From: Tubiluchus corallicola
Lineage: Eukaryota; Priapulida; Priapulimorpha; Priapulimorphida; Tubiluchidae
Assembly: GCA_030141605.1 (NCBI GenBank)
Contig: JAQGDQ010001867.1
Location: 1-23,021 of the forward strand
Direction of reading: 5' to 3'
DNA: 23,021 nucleotides
The notes under the pieces were generated by a model. The model ran no database searches, was not told where the DNA came from, and saw only the letters and a program-made list of their open reading frames with translations. A program made the translations under genes and the position numbers. Positions 1 to 9,974 of this stretch are shown here, one piece after another. Numbering within the stretch: position 1 is the first letter of the stretch; each line of letters opens with the position of its first letter.

Positions 1-201
1 TCCGTTTTCTCTCTCCCCTCTCTGTCCGTTCACTCACTCTCTCTTTGTCTGTCGGTCTGTCTGTCTATGTGTCTGTCTGCTTCTCTGTCTGTTTGTCTGC
101 CTGTCTGTCCGTCCGTCCGCGCGTCAATCCGTTCGTCCGTCCATCCATCCATCTGTCTCTCGCCCTCTCTTTCTCTTTCATCCTCTCTTTCTTTCTCAAC
201 T
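1..201. repeat. CT/CTGT-rich low-complexity tract
   Basis: Pyrimidine-rich plus strand made of interrupted CTGT, CTCT and CCGT/CCAT runs. It opens a short Ser/Cys/Leu reading frame only because of its composition. It lies on the intron side (downstream on the minus strand) of the nAChR exon. Bases 202-393 hold nothing recognisable. Confidence 0.8.
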
Positions 202-393
202 ATTAATTTTAAATTTAAAAGTAAAGCAAACGTGACACAACGTCATAATAAACTGTTTTCTCCAATATCGGAAAAAATAAAACTAAAGCATTAGTCACTA
301 AGTGAAAATACTCGTTGAAACATTAAGTAACACGAAGCCTAATCGTCATTTTGATGTATAAGAATAATCATGCTCAGTATTATAAATACTTAC

Positions 394-503
394 TTATTAT
401 ATAATACTATATCAGGAAGCCAGATATATTCAGATGGTACATGCAGAAATCGCACACCTCCGTAGTCATCTGGATCCCATTTCAGTTTATAATCCTCCCA
501 TTC
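394..503 (-). CDS. nicotinic acetylcholine receptor subunit, one internal exon (loop D to loop A)
   Basis: This exon codes part of the extracellular ligand-binding domain of a nicotinic acetylcholine receptor subunit, a pentameric cation channel of the Cys-loop family. Read on the minus strand it begins [17 protein letters not shown], which carries the loop D tryptophan. It ends with the loop A signature [10 protein letters not shown] plus two bases of the next Asn codon. A TTCTGTTACAG acceptor precedes it and a GTAAGTATT donor follows, giving exactly 110 bp, phase 0 in and phase 2 out. That matches the known length of the corresponding exon (exon 4) in vertebrate nAChR genes. No stop or frameshift is present. 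Exons coding the signal peptide and earlier strands should lie to the right, but I did not find them; later exons lie left of the window. Whether it is an alpha or non-alpha subunit cannot be told, because the vicinal cysteines are encoded elsewhere. Confidence 0.92.
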
Positions 504-1645
504 CTGTAACAGAATGAAGAGTAGCTTATTCACGTTTGAGCTAGAGCAAGTTTTTGTGTTTCATAGGGTAGGTTAGGCTCAAACAACCACATCTGGAATG
601 GAAAGCTGGCACAAGAATTTCTTAAAGGAAAACTGGACAATTGATTAGGCTCAGTTTTATTTTAATTTGCTGTCCAAAATATACATTTTCTTGCCTATAA
701 AAGTTAACAATTATTTCTAATATCTGAATAATTACATTGGCAACCGAACACAGCTATCGCTTACATCACAAACTAACCTAACAACAGTTTGAGCAATGGT
801 AGGCATCTTCTCAGCGCGTCAAGCACGTTTGCGTAACCGAAGATTGCTATAACACACTGACGTGATGTCACGAAAATGAGCTCTGCGTCACACTGACGTA
901 ACATATGAACACTGCAGTTCCTGATCATGCTTATCACGGTACCGTGCCTATTTGTCGGCCACTAGATTGTGACAAAAGACACTATTGCCAGTCTTAGTGG
1001 ATGCGCTGAGCCTCCCATAGCTTTGAAAGTTTTACAAAATTTAACTCCCCTAGGCAAGTATTATTTAATCTAAGCTCTGATTAAAAAAACTGTTGTAGTT
1101 TTCAATATTTTAGAGCATATTTTATTTTGAACTAATGTTTACACAATAATCCGGTTTTCCTTTAACCAATAAAGACGTCCAAGCACCGTAGACAAGTGTG
1201 TAAAGCTTTTCATGTTTTAACTAGAATTGTCTACAAATTTGCTTAGATTGTGTTAATCCCACGTTGGCAATGATCATTATAAGCTTTTTGTAGAGACAAT
1301 GTAGGGGAGCCATACGAAAGTTGGTTGACTGAGTTTTAAAAGCCATCGGGTTGTCATATATGCGTTCTAATCATAAGTAATTTATTTAGCCTTCTCACAC
1401 CTAAGGCGTTTATTTACCACATTAATTCCAATTCACACTTAACCGAGCCTTACTATTTTCGTTATTCATAAATCGGTATGCTTCGTTCAGTTACGTATTG
1501 CTGTATCAAAGTTATGAAATTTCAGTTTTTATATACTCTTAATTACAACATGATCACTAATTAGTTTTATGAATCGTTTATTAATTAATTTTTCTTAAAT
1601 CGAAGTAAAGACCAATAAAGAAGACGGGAAGACTTTTGAATTTGC
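504..1645. other. no gene recognised (probable intron or intergenic)
   Basis: AT-rich, with stops in all frames. Short inverted pieces around TGACGT lie near 860-900. I looked here for upstream nAChR exons and for the end of the ZP gene and found neither. Confidence 0.5.
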
Positions 1646-1649
1646 CTTG

Positions 1650-1925
1650 ATTACAAAGGACTGTGTGGTTTAGTTCTCATAGCATTGGTATTATAATCCA
1701 AGATCCTGGTTCAAATCCAGATATAGGTTTGCAATTTTACATCATTTGTTTCGTTCTAGTTTGTTGTTTAAAATGTTAATAGATGTGGATGAATTGAGAC
1801 TTTTCTTGTGCAGAAACAATAAAAGCTTATTTGAATTATGTTCATTGTAGGCCCTTTCACTAGATATTGTACATGAAACTATTGTAAATGTGTAATGTGA
1901 AATAAATGACTTATGACTTATGAGA
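1650..1925 (+). mobile_element. tRNA-derived SINE with LINE-type 3' tail
   Basis: The head resembles a tRNA gene: an A-box-like TGGTTTAGTTC near 1665 and a B box GGTTCAAATCC at 1708-1718. The body ends in a tail near 1855-1921 (CACTAGATATTGTACATGA, then AAATAAATGACTTATGACTT). The same tail occurs inverted at 6724-6775 and 7551-7640. A tRNA head joined to a tail shared with other copies is the usual layout of a SINE moved by a partner LINE. No clear target duplication was found. Confidence 0.7.
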
Positions 1926-1960
1926 GGCTAAGAAACTTTACTCAACTGATCTGATTTATT

Positions 1961-1961
1961 T

Positions 1962-2017
<56 letters not shown>

Positions 2018-2039
2018 GCTGTTGTTGTTGTTGTTGTTG
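1961..2039 (+). repeat. (GTT)n microsatellite
   Basis: About 25 TTG units with one GCT interruption, a short distance downstream of the SINE tail. Confidence 0.95.
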
Positions 2040-2705
2040 GTATTAACTCCTTCAGAACTGCACCACTCAAAATTGGTCTTACATGACCTATGTTTTTTCT
2101 GCTACAGTATGAGCACAGACGTAACTAAATGATTACAAATTAGGTATTGTTCTATTCAGGAGAATCTTGGCTATCCAATCATGCTATTTGTTTAAACATT
2201 TATAAGTGATTTAATTGGATAAAATTAACAAAAATTCAGGCACTCCAACTTAGCCTATCGAGTAGCTTAGTCTGGTGCACACTTGCGTGATCGTACACAC
2301 TAATTTATTGATCGCCTGCTTGCTACAGCCCAAGCTGTGCAGTGTTCTGCTGCTATTCCAGGAAAAACCAACTGATCAGCCAAGGAGAAATTAAGGTCGT
2401 TTCATCTTTTAACAGGAATTTCTCCTTAAAAATAGAGTAGACTTGAGGCCAAAGTTTATCAGAGTGTTGTGTCTGGATAGTTGAAATTTTCTGCATTAGC
2501 TGATTTCACACAAGTGATACTGTACATTGTTACAGTGCAAACACTGCAGTTACTGAAAGCTTTTTTCAATTTTTTTCCCCAAAAATCAATTTTTAATTTG
2601 CCTAAGGTAAGCAAATGCATTTCATTTATAATTTTGCATGAAAATCCATTGTGTAAGGAGTAGAAACCTAGAAAAATTATCAAATATAACGTAATCGCTG
2701 CTTAG
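2040..2705. other. no gene assigned
   Basis: Contains short overlapping open frames on both strands near 2300-2400 and 2460-2680. None has both good splice sites and recognisable family residues. The terminal ZP exons would be expected in this stretch or just left of it. Confidence 0.4.
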
Positions 2706-2799
2706 TGAGAGCAGTTCTTCGTGAAGCCATGCAAAATGCAGCAAAGGCTTACGATCCTGAAGAAGTTAAAGACGCAAATCGAAGCACAAAAAAATCCAT
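2706..2799 (+). CDS. candidate internal exon of an unknown plus-strand gene
   Basis: Flanked by GCTTAG and by a GTAAGG donor (2800-2805), this 94-bp stretch stays open in the frame beginning RAVLREAMQNAAKAYDPEEV and continuing to NRSTKKS. The composition looks protein-like (helical, charged). It enters in phase 1 and leaves in phase 2, which would match the phase-2 entry of the candidate exon at 10239. If unspliced, it reads to a TAA at 2801. The acceptor has only a modest pyrimidine tract. I do not recognise the family; a chance frame or a fragment of a transposon gene are alternatives. Confidence 0.3.
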
Positions 2800-2984
2800 G
2801 TAAGGCACAGGCGTAGTAGTAATCAGACTACCTAGGTAACTAAAACTAATTTACATTAGTCACAGAAATCTCGTTGGCTTAGAGCATAGCATAGCTGTAA
2901 AGCAGAAATCTTTGCAAAAATAACTGGGTAAAATTTTCAGCAAAGATTACCACTATCACTGACAAATCAGAAAGAACACGATAC

Positions 2985-3133
2985 CATTGTCCATCAGCGT
3001 GACAGCAAGGGTGGCTAGGTCTCCAAGTGCCAGTTCCACCGCATCTGATCCTAGAGGGCTCTCTCCGCGTACCACACTCATGAAACATCGGGGCACACCA
3101 ATCTGTGACGTCACTGGATTTGGATTCAACATC
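2985..3133 (-). CDS. ZP-domain protein, exon D (start of ZP-C subdomain)
   Basis: A strong TTTCTCTTGTTTACAG acceptor opens this 149-bp exon in phase 2, and an ATG|GTATCG donor closes it in phase 1. Its translation includes IGVPRCFMSVVRGESPLG and then LALGDLATLAVTLMDN. This fits the region of invertebrate ZP domains where ZP-C begins: a conserved Cys, a basic-Gly-x-x-P turn, then a Gly-Asp 'level of polymerisation' strand. The reading frame joins exon C exactly (CC|G, giving Pro). ZP-C normally continues with several more cysteines, a furin-type site and a membrane anchor. None was recognised to the left, so the 3' part of the gene is missing from this annotation. The donor GTATCG is weaker than the others. 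Confidence 0.82.
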
Positions 3134-3333
3134 CTGTAAACAAGAGAAATGATCACACTTAGGTCGAGCAAGTAAGATTTATTAGAACATTATGTTTGCA
3201 GGACACATTGCGCAATACTAGTTTCTTGTTTACGAATGTGTTTTTAGAATTCCACAGAAGAAGGAGAAAAAAGAGAGGAGAAAAAGAAATAAAATACGAT
3301 AAAGTGGTGAACTGCACAATTTTTTGCCTTGCT

Positions 3334-3371
<38 letters not shown>

Positions 3372-3721
3372 TTATTTCACTCCAGCAATACATATACAAT
3401 ACATCAACATACAATATTATTAAAAAAAAAAGAAACAGTATAGGTAAAAAACGTTGATGAAGTCAAATTAACCAAATAAAAGAGTTGCTGTATGACACCT
3501 TGAAAGCTTGGCTTGTTAAGGTGGCAGAAATGAGTGAATGAAAGAATGGTTATGGTTAGTAGACATGATGAAATGGAAAAAATAATAAGATTAGAGATAG
3601 GAAGAAGGAAGGGAGGGGAGGATGAGTGAATGAAAGAATGGTTAGGGTTAGTAGACGTGATGAAACAGAAAAAATAGTAAGATTAGGGATAGGAAGAGGG
3701 AAAAGAGGAGAAGAAATGACC
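3334..3721 (-). mobile_element. retroposon copy 1 with (TTGA)n tail
   Basis: On the minus strand the element ends in GTGAAATAAATTGATTGATT, its (TTGA)n tail, which lies at 3334-3371 on the plus strand as TCAA units. The body is shared almost base for base with 7034-7474. Near its 5' part are two copies of a 92-bp internal repeat (GAATGAAAGAATGGTTA... core). No ORF. The family is unclassified; the AATAAA-like end and simple-repeat tail suggest LINE-dependent retroposition. Confidence 0.7.
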
Positions 3722-3774
3722 ATGCTCTCGTCATTCTAGTACCTGGTATTGTTGCCCTGGTCTATGACGTAAGA

Positions 3775-4116
3775 CAGTGTTTCCCAAACTGCGGTTCGCG
3801 ACCCAAATGTCTTTTTCTGGGTGTCTTTGAGGGTCCAACCGTATGTACGTTCAGTTCGCCAGAACGGGGCTGAATTTTTGGTGTCGAACGCATGCGCGGA
3901 CCACTAGTGCATTGTGGGTGCATCAGCCATTGTTGTTTATCGTTTCGTACGAAGCCTCTCGCTGTCTTTAAAACAGGTTTAACGGCATATTCCTCAGTGC
4001 TAATGGAAGTTGCACACGATTGACAAGATAGTCTTACAAGGGGGTGGGAGGGGGGGGTCACGGTAGGTTTGTTACTGCTGAAGGAGGTTACGTACAGCAA
4101 AAGTTTGGAAACACTG
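3775..4116. mobile_element. hAT-like MITE
   Basis: Left terminus CAGTGTTTCCCAAACTGCGG, followed by TTCGCGACCC; the right terminus read inward is CAGTGTTTCCAAACTTTTGC. CAGTGTTTCCCAAAC-type inverted ends with a CGCGACC motif are typical of hAT non-autonomous elements. At 342 bp it has no transposase; the minus-strand open frame across it is incidental. The flanking 8-mers do not match, so the insertion is old or the ends are slightly mis-set. Confidence 0.7.
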
Positions 4117-4194
4117 GTCTTGAATATATTTATATACAATATTTATATATATATTTATATTTTTATATATATATACTTATTTATATTTATACGA

Positions 4195-4460
4195 AATATA
4201 TTTATTTACCCACGTAGATTTTAAATTGTATGTATATATTGTATATAGTCTATATTATAATTTACCTGTAACATTTTAGTATATATTTTTGTTAAAAATT
4301 TCTGTGCTCGGTAATTTTAGTTTGCACTGGACGCATTTGCCTTTAACAGTTGTGTGAATTTTATTCTCATGCTGCGATGTTCTTATATGATTTTATCGAT
4401 CTTATGAATATCGATCTTTTTATGGCAAATAAAGATTATATATATATACATATATAAGAT
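4195..4460 (+). mobile_element. LINE 3' end (5'-truncated) with (AT)n tail
   Basis: The segment with GCACTGGACGCATTTGCCTTTAACAG and the terminal GGCAAATAAAGATTATATATA matches the 3' untranslated end of the LINE on the minus strand at 19985-20200 (GCACTGACGCATTTGCCTTTA ... AGCAAATAAAGATTACT). It is non-coding and is preceded by a TATATT-rich run (4120-4195). Confidence 0.65.
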
Positions 4461-4516
4461 GTGCAGAACGCTCTCACAAGACTTGTCATGTTTTACATAA
4501 AAAGCGTACTTACTAT

Positions 4517-5116
4517 AGGTTTTACACGTCAAATGAAGACACAGGAAAGTTCAAATGTGACCTAGGTAAGTCAAATGTAGACATGGGAATTTCGAATGTG
4601 TTTTGGTAACTCAAATGTGACTTAGGTAAGTCAAATGTAGATGCGGTACTTTGAATAAATCGGTTCCCACTTCCCAATGAACAGTGAATCACTAATTAGT
4701 TTTTTAAGTAATGCATTAGCACTGTATTAATGAATTGGTTTCTCTCAAGAAACATTGTTTATTTTAAGAATGTATTGTTTTCTCTAACAGTTCCAATGGT
4801 ATGTAAAGTTTGCAGAATATTAGTGAACCTATAACGTTGTTATTTTAACTTAAGAACAATTGTTAAATTGAAATTAAAGAAGATTAAATTTAACATCCTT
4901 AAACTTTACCACCTATCCACATTTGATTTACCAATGTCACATTTGACTTGACATGTGTCTATATTTGACTTACCAAAAACGCTTAAGATTTGTTGAAAAC
5001 CATTGTTAACACATTTGAACTACCTAAGTCTACATTTGAGTTACCAAGACACATTTGAATTACCTAAATCTACATTTGAGTTAACGCACCTCTACATTTG
5101 ACATGTAAACGTATAT
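4517..5116. mobile_element. foldback element with internally repeated arms
   Basis: The left arm (about 4520-4660) repeats units built on TCAAATGT followed by GGTAA; the right arm (about 4915-5110) carries the same units inverted (ACATTTGA with TTACC). The outer ends pair as TTTACACGTCAAATG and TTTACATGTCAAATG. Both flanks have CTTACTAT (4509-4516 and 5117-5124), a possible 8-bp target duplication. The middle is AT-rich and non-coding. Ends may be off by a few bases because the two termini align with a 3-bp offset. Confidence 0.55.
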
Positions 5117-5289
5117 CTTACTATCTAAAACTTTTACTATAAAATATCTTTTATAGTCTCAATAATTTACATATCAGTTCAGAAGCTTTCACCCTAGTGG
5201 GCAACGTTAGTTGAATAAACTATGCGGTTAACTTGCTGCTATGCTGCTAACCTGCTGCTATGCTGCTAATCTGGTGCTATGCAGCTGAA

Positions 5290-5815
5290 TAACTATAGGC
5301 CGTCCAGTGGCGTCACGTATACGTACTTTGGAACTGCAGCACCCCCTATTTTCACTCAGCATTATCAATAATATTCAAAATAATAAGTCTTTTTTCTTTA
5401 GTTCTTTCTTTGTACGAAACCAGAGCAGGTGAGGGTAGTACTGTTTGCTTCACAGCCTAGCACAGCGCGTTCACAGCTCAAGCAACGTGGTGTTTGGATG
5501 TTGTGCGCATGTCTAAGATAAGACGCTCCACTTTAGGTAGAAAGTGTACGGCAGCACCCCCTATTTTCTCTCAATATTATCCATAATATTCAATATGATA
5601 AGTCTTTTTTCTTTAGGGCGGTGTATGGCTGTTGTGCGCATGTGGTCATGCGCACATGTCTGAGATAAGACGCAGCACTTTAGGTAGAAAGAGTACTGTC
5701 CCTCACGCAGTGTGTGTTGTCAATCTCTGGTCAGCAGTACAGTCCTTTCAACTGACCGCTAGGCTCAAAGCTTCTCATACATTCATTGAGCCTACAAAGG
5801 GCGTCACGTTTTTTA
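5290..5815 (+). mobile_element. dispersed repeat E, partly duplicated copy
   Basis: Begins with CAGTGGCGTCACG and the hallmark GCAGCACCCCCTATTTTC, followed by an ATTATCNATAAT palindrome, TTCAATATAATAAGTCTT and TTCTTTAG. The hallmark recurs within this copy at about 5550, and again at 8640 and 13333. The two internal copies also share a TAAGATAAGACGC ... CTTTAGGTAGAAAG segment. A CAGTGGCG end suggests a hAT-type DNA element, but the opposite terminus was not identified. The short plus-strand frame at 5632-5835 is not supported as a gene. Confidence 0.6.
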
Positions 5816-6532
5816 TCTTAACGTATTCCTTGTAACATAGTAAGCAAAAAGGGGCAACTTGACTTTCATTATTTTTCTAGAAACTTGGTAACTCCAGCCA
5901 CGTCAGCCGCTAGTGTTCTGGTATCTTTTCTAGCTTTGATAAAATTTAAACCATTAATTTAATTAACAAGTTCATAGTTAACAAAGAAAGTAGTAAGGAT
6001 GCAACACGTACGGTACACCATATCCATGTTGAACGGTTTTTCGAATGGCGGCACATTACGTTAACTTATTCCTTGTACTAAGCAAAAAGGGGCAACTTGA
6101 CTTTCAATCTTTTTCTAGAAACTTGGTAAATGCAGCCACGTTAGCCATCGATGTTTTGGTAATATTTCTACTTCTCATAAAATTTAAACTAATAAATTAA
6201 TTAACAAGTTCATAATTAACAAAAAAAGTAGTAAGGATGCAAAACGCACGGTACGCCGAATCCATATTGAAGAGTTTATTGAATGGCACGTTACGCTAAC
6301 TTATTCCTTGTCAAATAATAAGCAAAAAAGGGTAACTTGACTTTCGTTATTTTTCTAGAAACTTGGTAACTCCAGCCACGTCAGTCGCTAGTGTTCTGGT
6401 ATCTTTTCTAGCTTTGATAAAATTTAAACCATTAATTTAATTAACAAGTTCATAATTAACAAAGAAAGTAGTAAGGATTCAACACGTACGGTACACCGAA
6501 TCCATATTGAACGGTTTGTTGAACGGCACCGT
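5816..6532. repeat. three tandem copies (~240 bp) of exon C 3' end plus adjoining intron
   Basis: Markers such as ATTCCTTG (5825, 6068, 6303), AACTTGACTTTC and AGTAGTAAGGAT recur at 243- and 235-bp spacing. Each copy ends on the right with sequence related to the last ~45 bases of ZP exon C and its splice donor. Only the right-most copy joins the full exon; the two left copies are exon-end relics in the intron. Copies differ by scattered substitutions and small indels, so the triplication is not very recent. Confidence 0.85.
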
Positions 6533-6647
6533 CGAAACTGCAGGAAAGTCTGATTGCTTTGTCCCATTCTTCTATCACTCCCAGACGGGCTTCATTCATC
6601 ACGATAACTGAATTCTCATATTTCACAGTACCTCCATATTCGTCTTC
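6490..6647 (-). CDS. ZP-domain protein, exon C (second half of ZP-N)
   Basis: Read on the minus strand after GTGTTTAG, the 158-bp exon translates from EDEYGGTVKYENSVIVMNEA, through IEEWDKAIRLSCSFD, to VQQTVQYGFGV. The Y-E-N-S/T-V-I-V strand, the W-D-x-A-x-x-L-x-C element and the following Q-T-V are characteristic of invertebrate ZP domains (cuticlin-like); the Cys is the fourth ZP-N cysteine. Entry is phase 0, matching exon B's exit. The donor CC|GTACGT exits in phase 2, matching exon D's entry. An earlier GTGCCG site would exit in phase 1 and break the frame into D. The exon is too short and AT-rich to stand out by ORF length. Its 3' end lies inside the triplicated repeat at 5816-6532. Confidence 0.88.
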
Positions 6648-6771
6648 CTAAACACGAATAAAAATGAATAGATTTAATGTACAAGAATACCCTCCACTTA
6701 CGTAAAGCTTAGGAAATCCGTCTTATCGTAAGTCATAAGTCATTTATTTCACACTACACATTTACAATAGT

Positions 6772-7550
<779 letters not shown>

Positions 7551-7640
7551 TTTCATGTACAATATCTAGTGAAAGGGCCTACAATGAACGTAATACAAAT
7601 AACTTTTCATTGTTTCTGCATAGGAAAAGGCTCACACACT

Positions 7641-7944
7641 GTTCACCTATATACGAATGTAAATGTGTTGCGGGCCAATCAAAAAGCAGGGCCTGTTAGA
7701 TTGTCCCACACAGTGAAAGAAAAAAAGTAATGGAAATAATCTGAAAATTTAAAGAGAATCGTGTGATAAAGAAAACATTTAGTGCTTAAAATTGAATGAT
7801 GTAATGAATGAAGCTCATATATGAGATGATACAAAAGATAGAAAGATTATTATTTGTTAATAGTATGTAAAATTAAGATAACTTGATTAAGATAACACCA
7901 CTGTTTTGCCACTACTGTGAGGATGGATACTGATAGACGTTTTA
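7641..7944. other. no gene recognised
   Basis: AT-rich, with stops in all frames. It lies inside the B-C intron of the ZP gene. Confidence 0.6.
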
Positions 7945-8250
7945 TACCACTTACTTACTGCCTTTTTGCAGGCAGGGCTTGCGGTGGCAGTAACGCTGTA
8001 TAGAACCTGTACATTTAAACTCCGGTGGTGACCGTTATATGCAGCCATTTTAATGGTGGGTCGTTTGGCGCAAGTTTAGATAACTTTAAATGAAGTTTGA
8101 AAAAATAATCAGAGCATGCGTAGCACACACGTTACTAAGTAAAATTTTAAATTACTGTACCTTGTTTTTGGCTGGTAAGTGGCGCTCCCTGGAGGGTGAG
8201 CCAGCAATATTTTACCAATTGGCACAAACATTTTAAATTATTAATTATAG
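7945..8250. mobile_element. dispersed repeat F, copy 1
   Basis: Shared with 10979-11305: landmarks TTTTATACCACTTA, GCAGGGCTTGCG, GCAGCCATTTT, ACTAAGTAAAATTTT, GCTCCCTGGAGGGTGAG and CATTTTAAAT, in the same order and spacing. There is no ORF, and termini and class are undetermined. Bases 8251-8620 right of it hold nothing recognisable. Confidence 0.7.
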
Positions 8251-8621
8251 GAATGTAGAAGATTTTCACGCTTCAGAATGCTTCTAATTTTTCCAATTTT
8301 CCAAAAACCCAATGATTCTCACCGACTAAAGTCGACCGTGTCTTTAAAATTTAATTTTCTTCTGCAAAATTTTTTTTTGCTCAGTTAGTGATGCGCATGC
8401 GTGGAAAATATTTTTCGAACTTTACGCAATGTTATCTAAACTTGTTCCAAATGAGTTTACTGATATCGTCTAACAATGCAGTCAACAGAGAGTTGAAATT
8501 TAGTCAACCGTGTTCACCCCCACCAAAGCAATAACTTATTTTGCTGAAAACGTCTGTCAACCGTTAACTGTATCGAAGTATAAATGAAAAAGAAAATATT
8601 CAAATACTGTCAGTAGCAGTG

Positions 8622-8850
8622 GCGGCTTGTGTGAAGGTACTGTTTGGAACTGCAGCGCACCCCCTATTTTCACTCGACATTATCGATAATATTCAATATA
8701 ATAAGTCTTCTTTCTTTAGTTCTTTCTTTATACTTGTACGGGAGCAGAGCATGTGAGGGTAGTATTGTTTGCTTCGCAGCTCTAGCAGCGATAACACGCT
8801 GGATGTTAATGTCTGCTTCTAGGTAGAAAAGTACTGACGCTAACACAGTA
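8622..8850 (+). mobile_element. dispersed repeat E, second copy
   Basis: Starts CAGTGGCGGCTTGTG and carries GCACCCCCTATTTTCACTC, the ATTATCGATAAT palindrome, CAATATAATAAGTCTT, GTGAGGGTAGTATTGTTTGC and the TAGGTAGAAAAGTACTG segment, in the same order as at 5290-5700. Confidence 0.65.
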
Positions 8851-8943
8851 ACAATTGCCACATGCTTACCGTGTACCATCATATTCTTGGATTTGATAAA
8901 GTGTAAACTTAGCGTTTGCGCTTAAAACATAAATTATTTGATA

Positions 8944-9532
8944 ATGGACGCCTTGCATCTCCAAGAAATAAGTTCTGTTACTGTAAGTGAACTACAACAG
9001 CTTAATTTTTCACAGTTCTCTTTACATGAGAAAGTTACACTTAACCCTTTCAGTCCCGAATTATTTTTTAATAAAGAAAATTTTTTTGCTTGGTACTTTT
9101 GTTCAGTATGTCCATCTTGTTTACACATAATAATTATTTTTTCTACCTGTGCCCGCATGCTAAATATAGCCGGTATCCCACGGGATACATTGGGATTCAA
9201 TGGAAGCATAAAATGTGCTTCATTTTGCAACTGCTGATAATTTTTTAAAGTATTTAAGACATTTAGTATGCATGCTATGTTGATCTGTACAAAGTCAAAG
9301 TACTGTACCTTGCGCAGTTTTTTATGCTATGTAGATTTTCTAGTTTGCCATTTTATCACCATTTTAGTCTATTGTTATTGGCTTAAATCAAAATAACTGT
9401 TAACAGGTCAAATAACTGACAATTTTATTAATTTTAAAGGCAGAAAATATTCTCGTATCCCACGGCATACAACGGGTATGAAAGGGTTAAGAAAAGAGGC
9501 CGTTCAACACCCGATCTTCAAATATTACGTTG
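8944..9532 (+). pseudogene. short ORF split by a MITE, product unknown
   Basis: From an ATG at 8944 the frame reads MDALHLQEISSVTVSELQQL and onward to EKVTL, where the TTAA-flanked MITE (9045-9486) interrupts it. Right of the MITE the same frame resumes as KKRGRSTPDLQILR and stops at about 9530. Ignoring the insertion it is a 48-residue frame with a coding-like composition and a basic KKRGR stretch. A perfect GTAAGT donor after residue 13 (8983) is an alternative reading. I do not recognise the family. It could be a piece of a transposon ORF, given the LINE fragment just downstream. Confidence 0.3.
9041..9490. mobile_element. piggyBac-like MITE
   Basis: Flanked on both sides by TTAA (9041-9044 and 9487-9490), the target site of piggyBac transposases. 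Terminal inverted repeats are CCCTTTCAGTCCCG on the left and CCCTTTCATACCCG on the right. Inside are repeated ATCCCACGGGATAC and ATCCCACGGCATAC motifs. The 442-bp element has no transposase; the ~98-residue frames across it on both strands are incidental. Confidence 0.82.
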
Positions 9533-9569
9533 AAGTAAATATTACATATTACTTCAACTACAATACTAA

Positions 9570-9974
9570 AATTACAAACGTTTATTACGGAGGTTTTCAT
9601 TTGGTAAACCTCCATTATCAGTGCATCATACGCGCATGAGAATCGGATTTTCTCAGCTAAACTATGACCTTTTCTCTAAAGGCTGTAAAGATAATAACGG
9701 TCATCCAATATTGCCGAATTGTAACCGTGGATTTCGATTTGAGTCTGTTGAACACTTTTTGTTGCACTGCCCATTGTATCAACTAGCTAGGGTAGTTATG
9801 TTTGATAAATTAAATGCAATACTTCTGCCCGAAAACCTTAATATAGCTGCCTTAGGAAATAATGATCTGTTGAAGTTGTTATTATTCGGAAAAGATGAAT
9901 TTAACTATGTTACTAACTGCAAAATACTCCAATGTGTACATGACTTTATATTACGTACTAAACGCTTCCAGTAG
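9570..9974 (+). pseudogene. non-LTR retrotransposon ORF, C-terminal fragment
   Basis: An open frame runs from about 9570 to a stop at 9974 and contains HHTRMRIGFSQLNYDLF, a stretch with paired Cys, and VEHFLLHCPLYQLAR. This layout (R-x-R-x-G-x-S-x-L-N followed by an H-x-x-x-x-C-P-x-Y knuckle) is typical of the extreme C-terminus of LINE reverse-transcriptase polyproteins in animals. The reverse transcriptase and endonuclease domains are absent, so this is a 5'-truncated dead copy. The first GTG usually chosen as start is not a real initiator. It sits in the ZP gene's B-C intron on the opposite strand. Confidence 0.75.

Noticed and set aside
1664-1735. Functional tRNA gene
   Set aside because: A and B boxes are present but the stems do not pair well, and the sequence runs into a SINE body and tail shared with other copies.
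2459-2683. Cys-containing minus-strand frame (NCSVCTVTMYSITC) as the ZP-C end
   Set aside because: After its TTTCAG the open frame needs phase-2 entry, while exon D exits in phase 1. The cysteine spacing does not resemble ZP-C and no anchor follows.
3762-4139. 125-residue minus-strand ORF as a gene
   Set aside because: It lies across a hAT-like MITE bounded by CAGTGTTTCC ends and has no recognisable domain.
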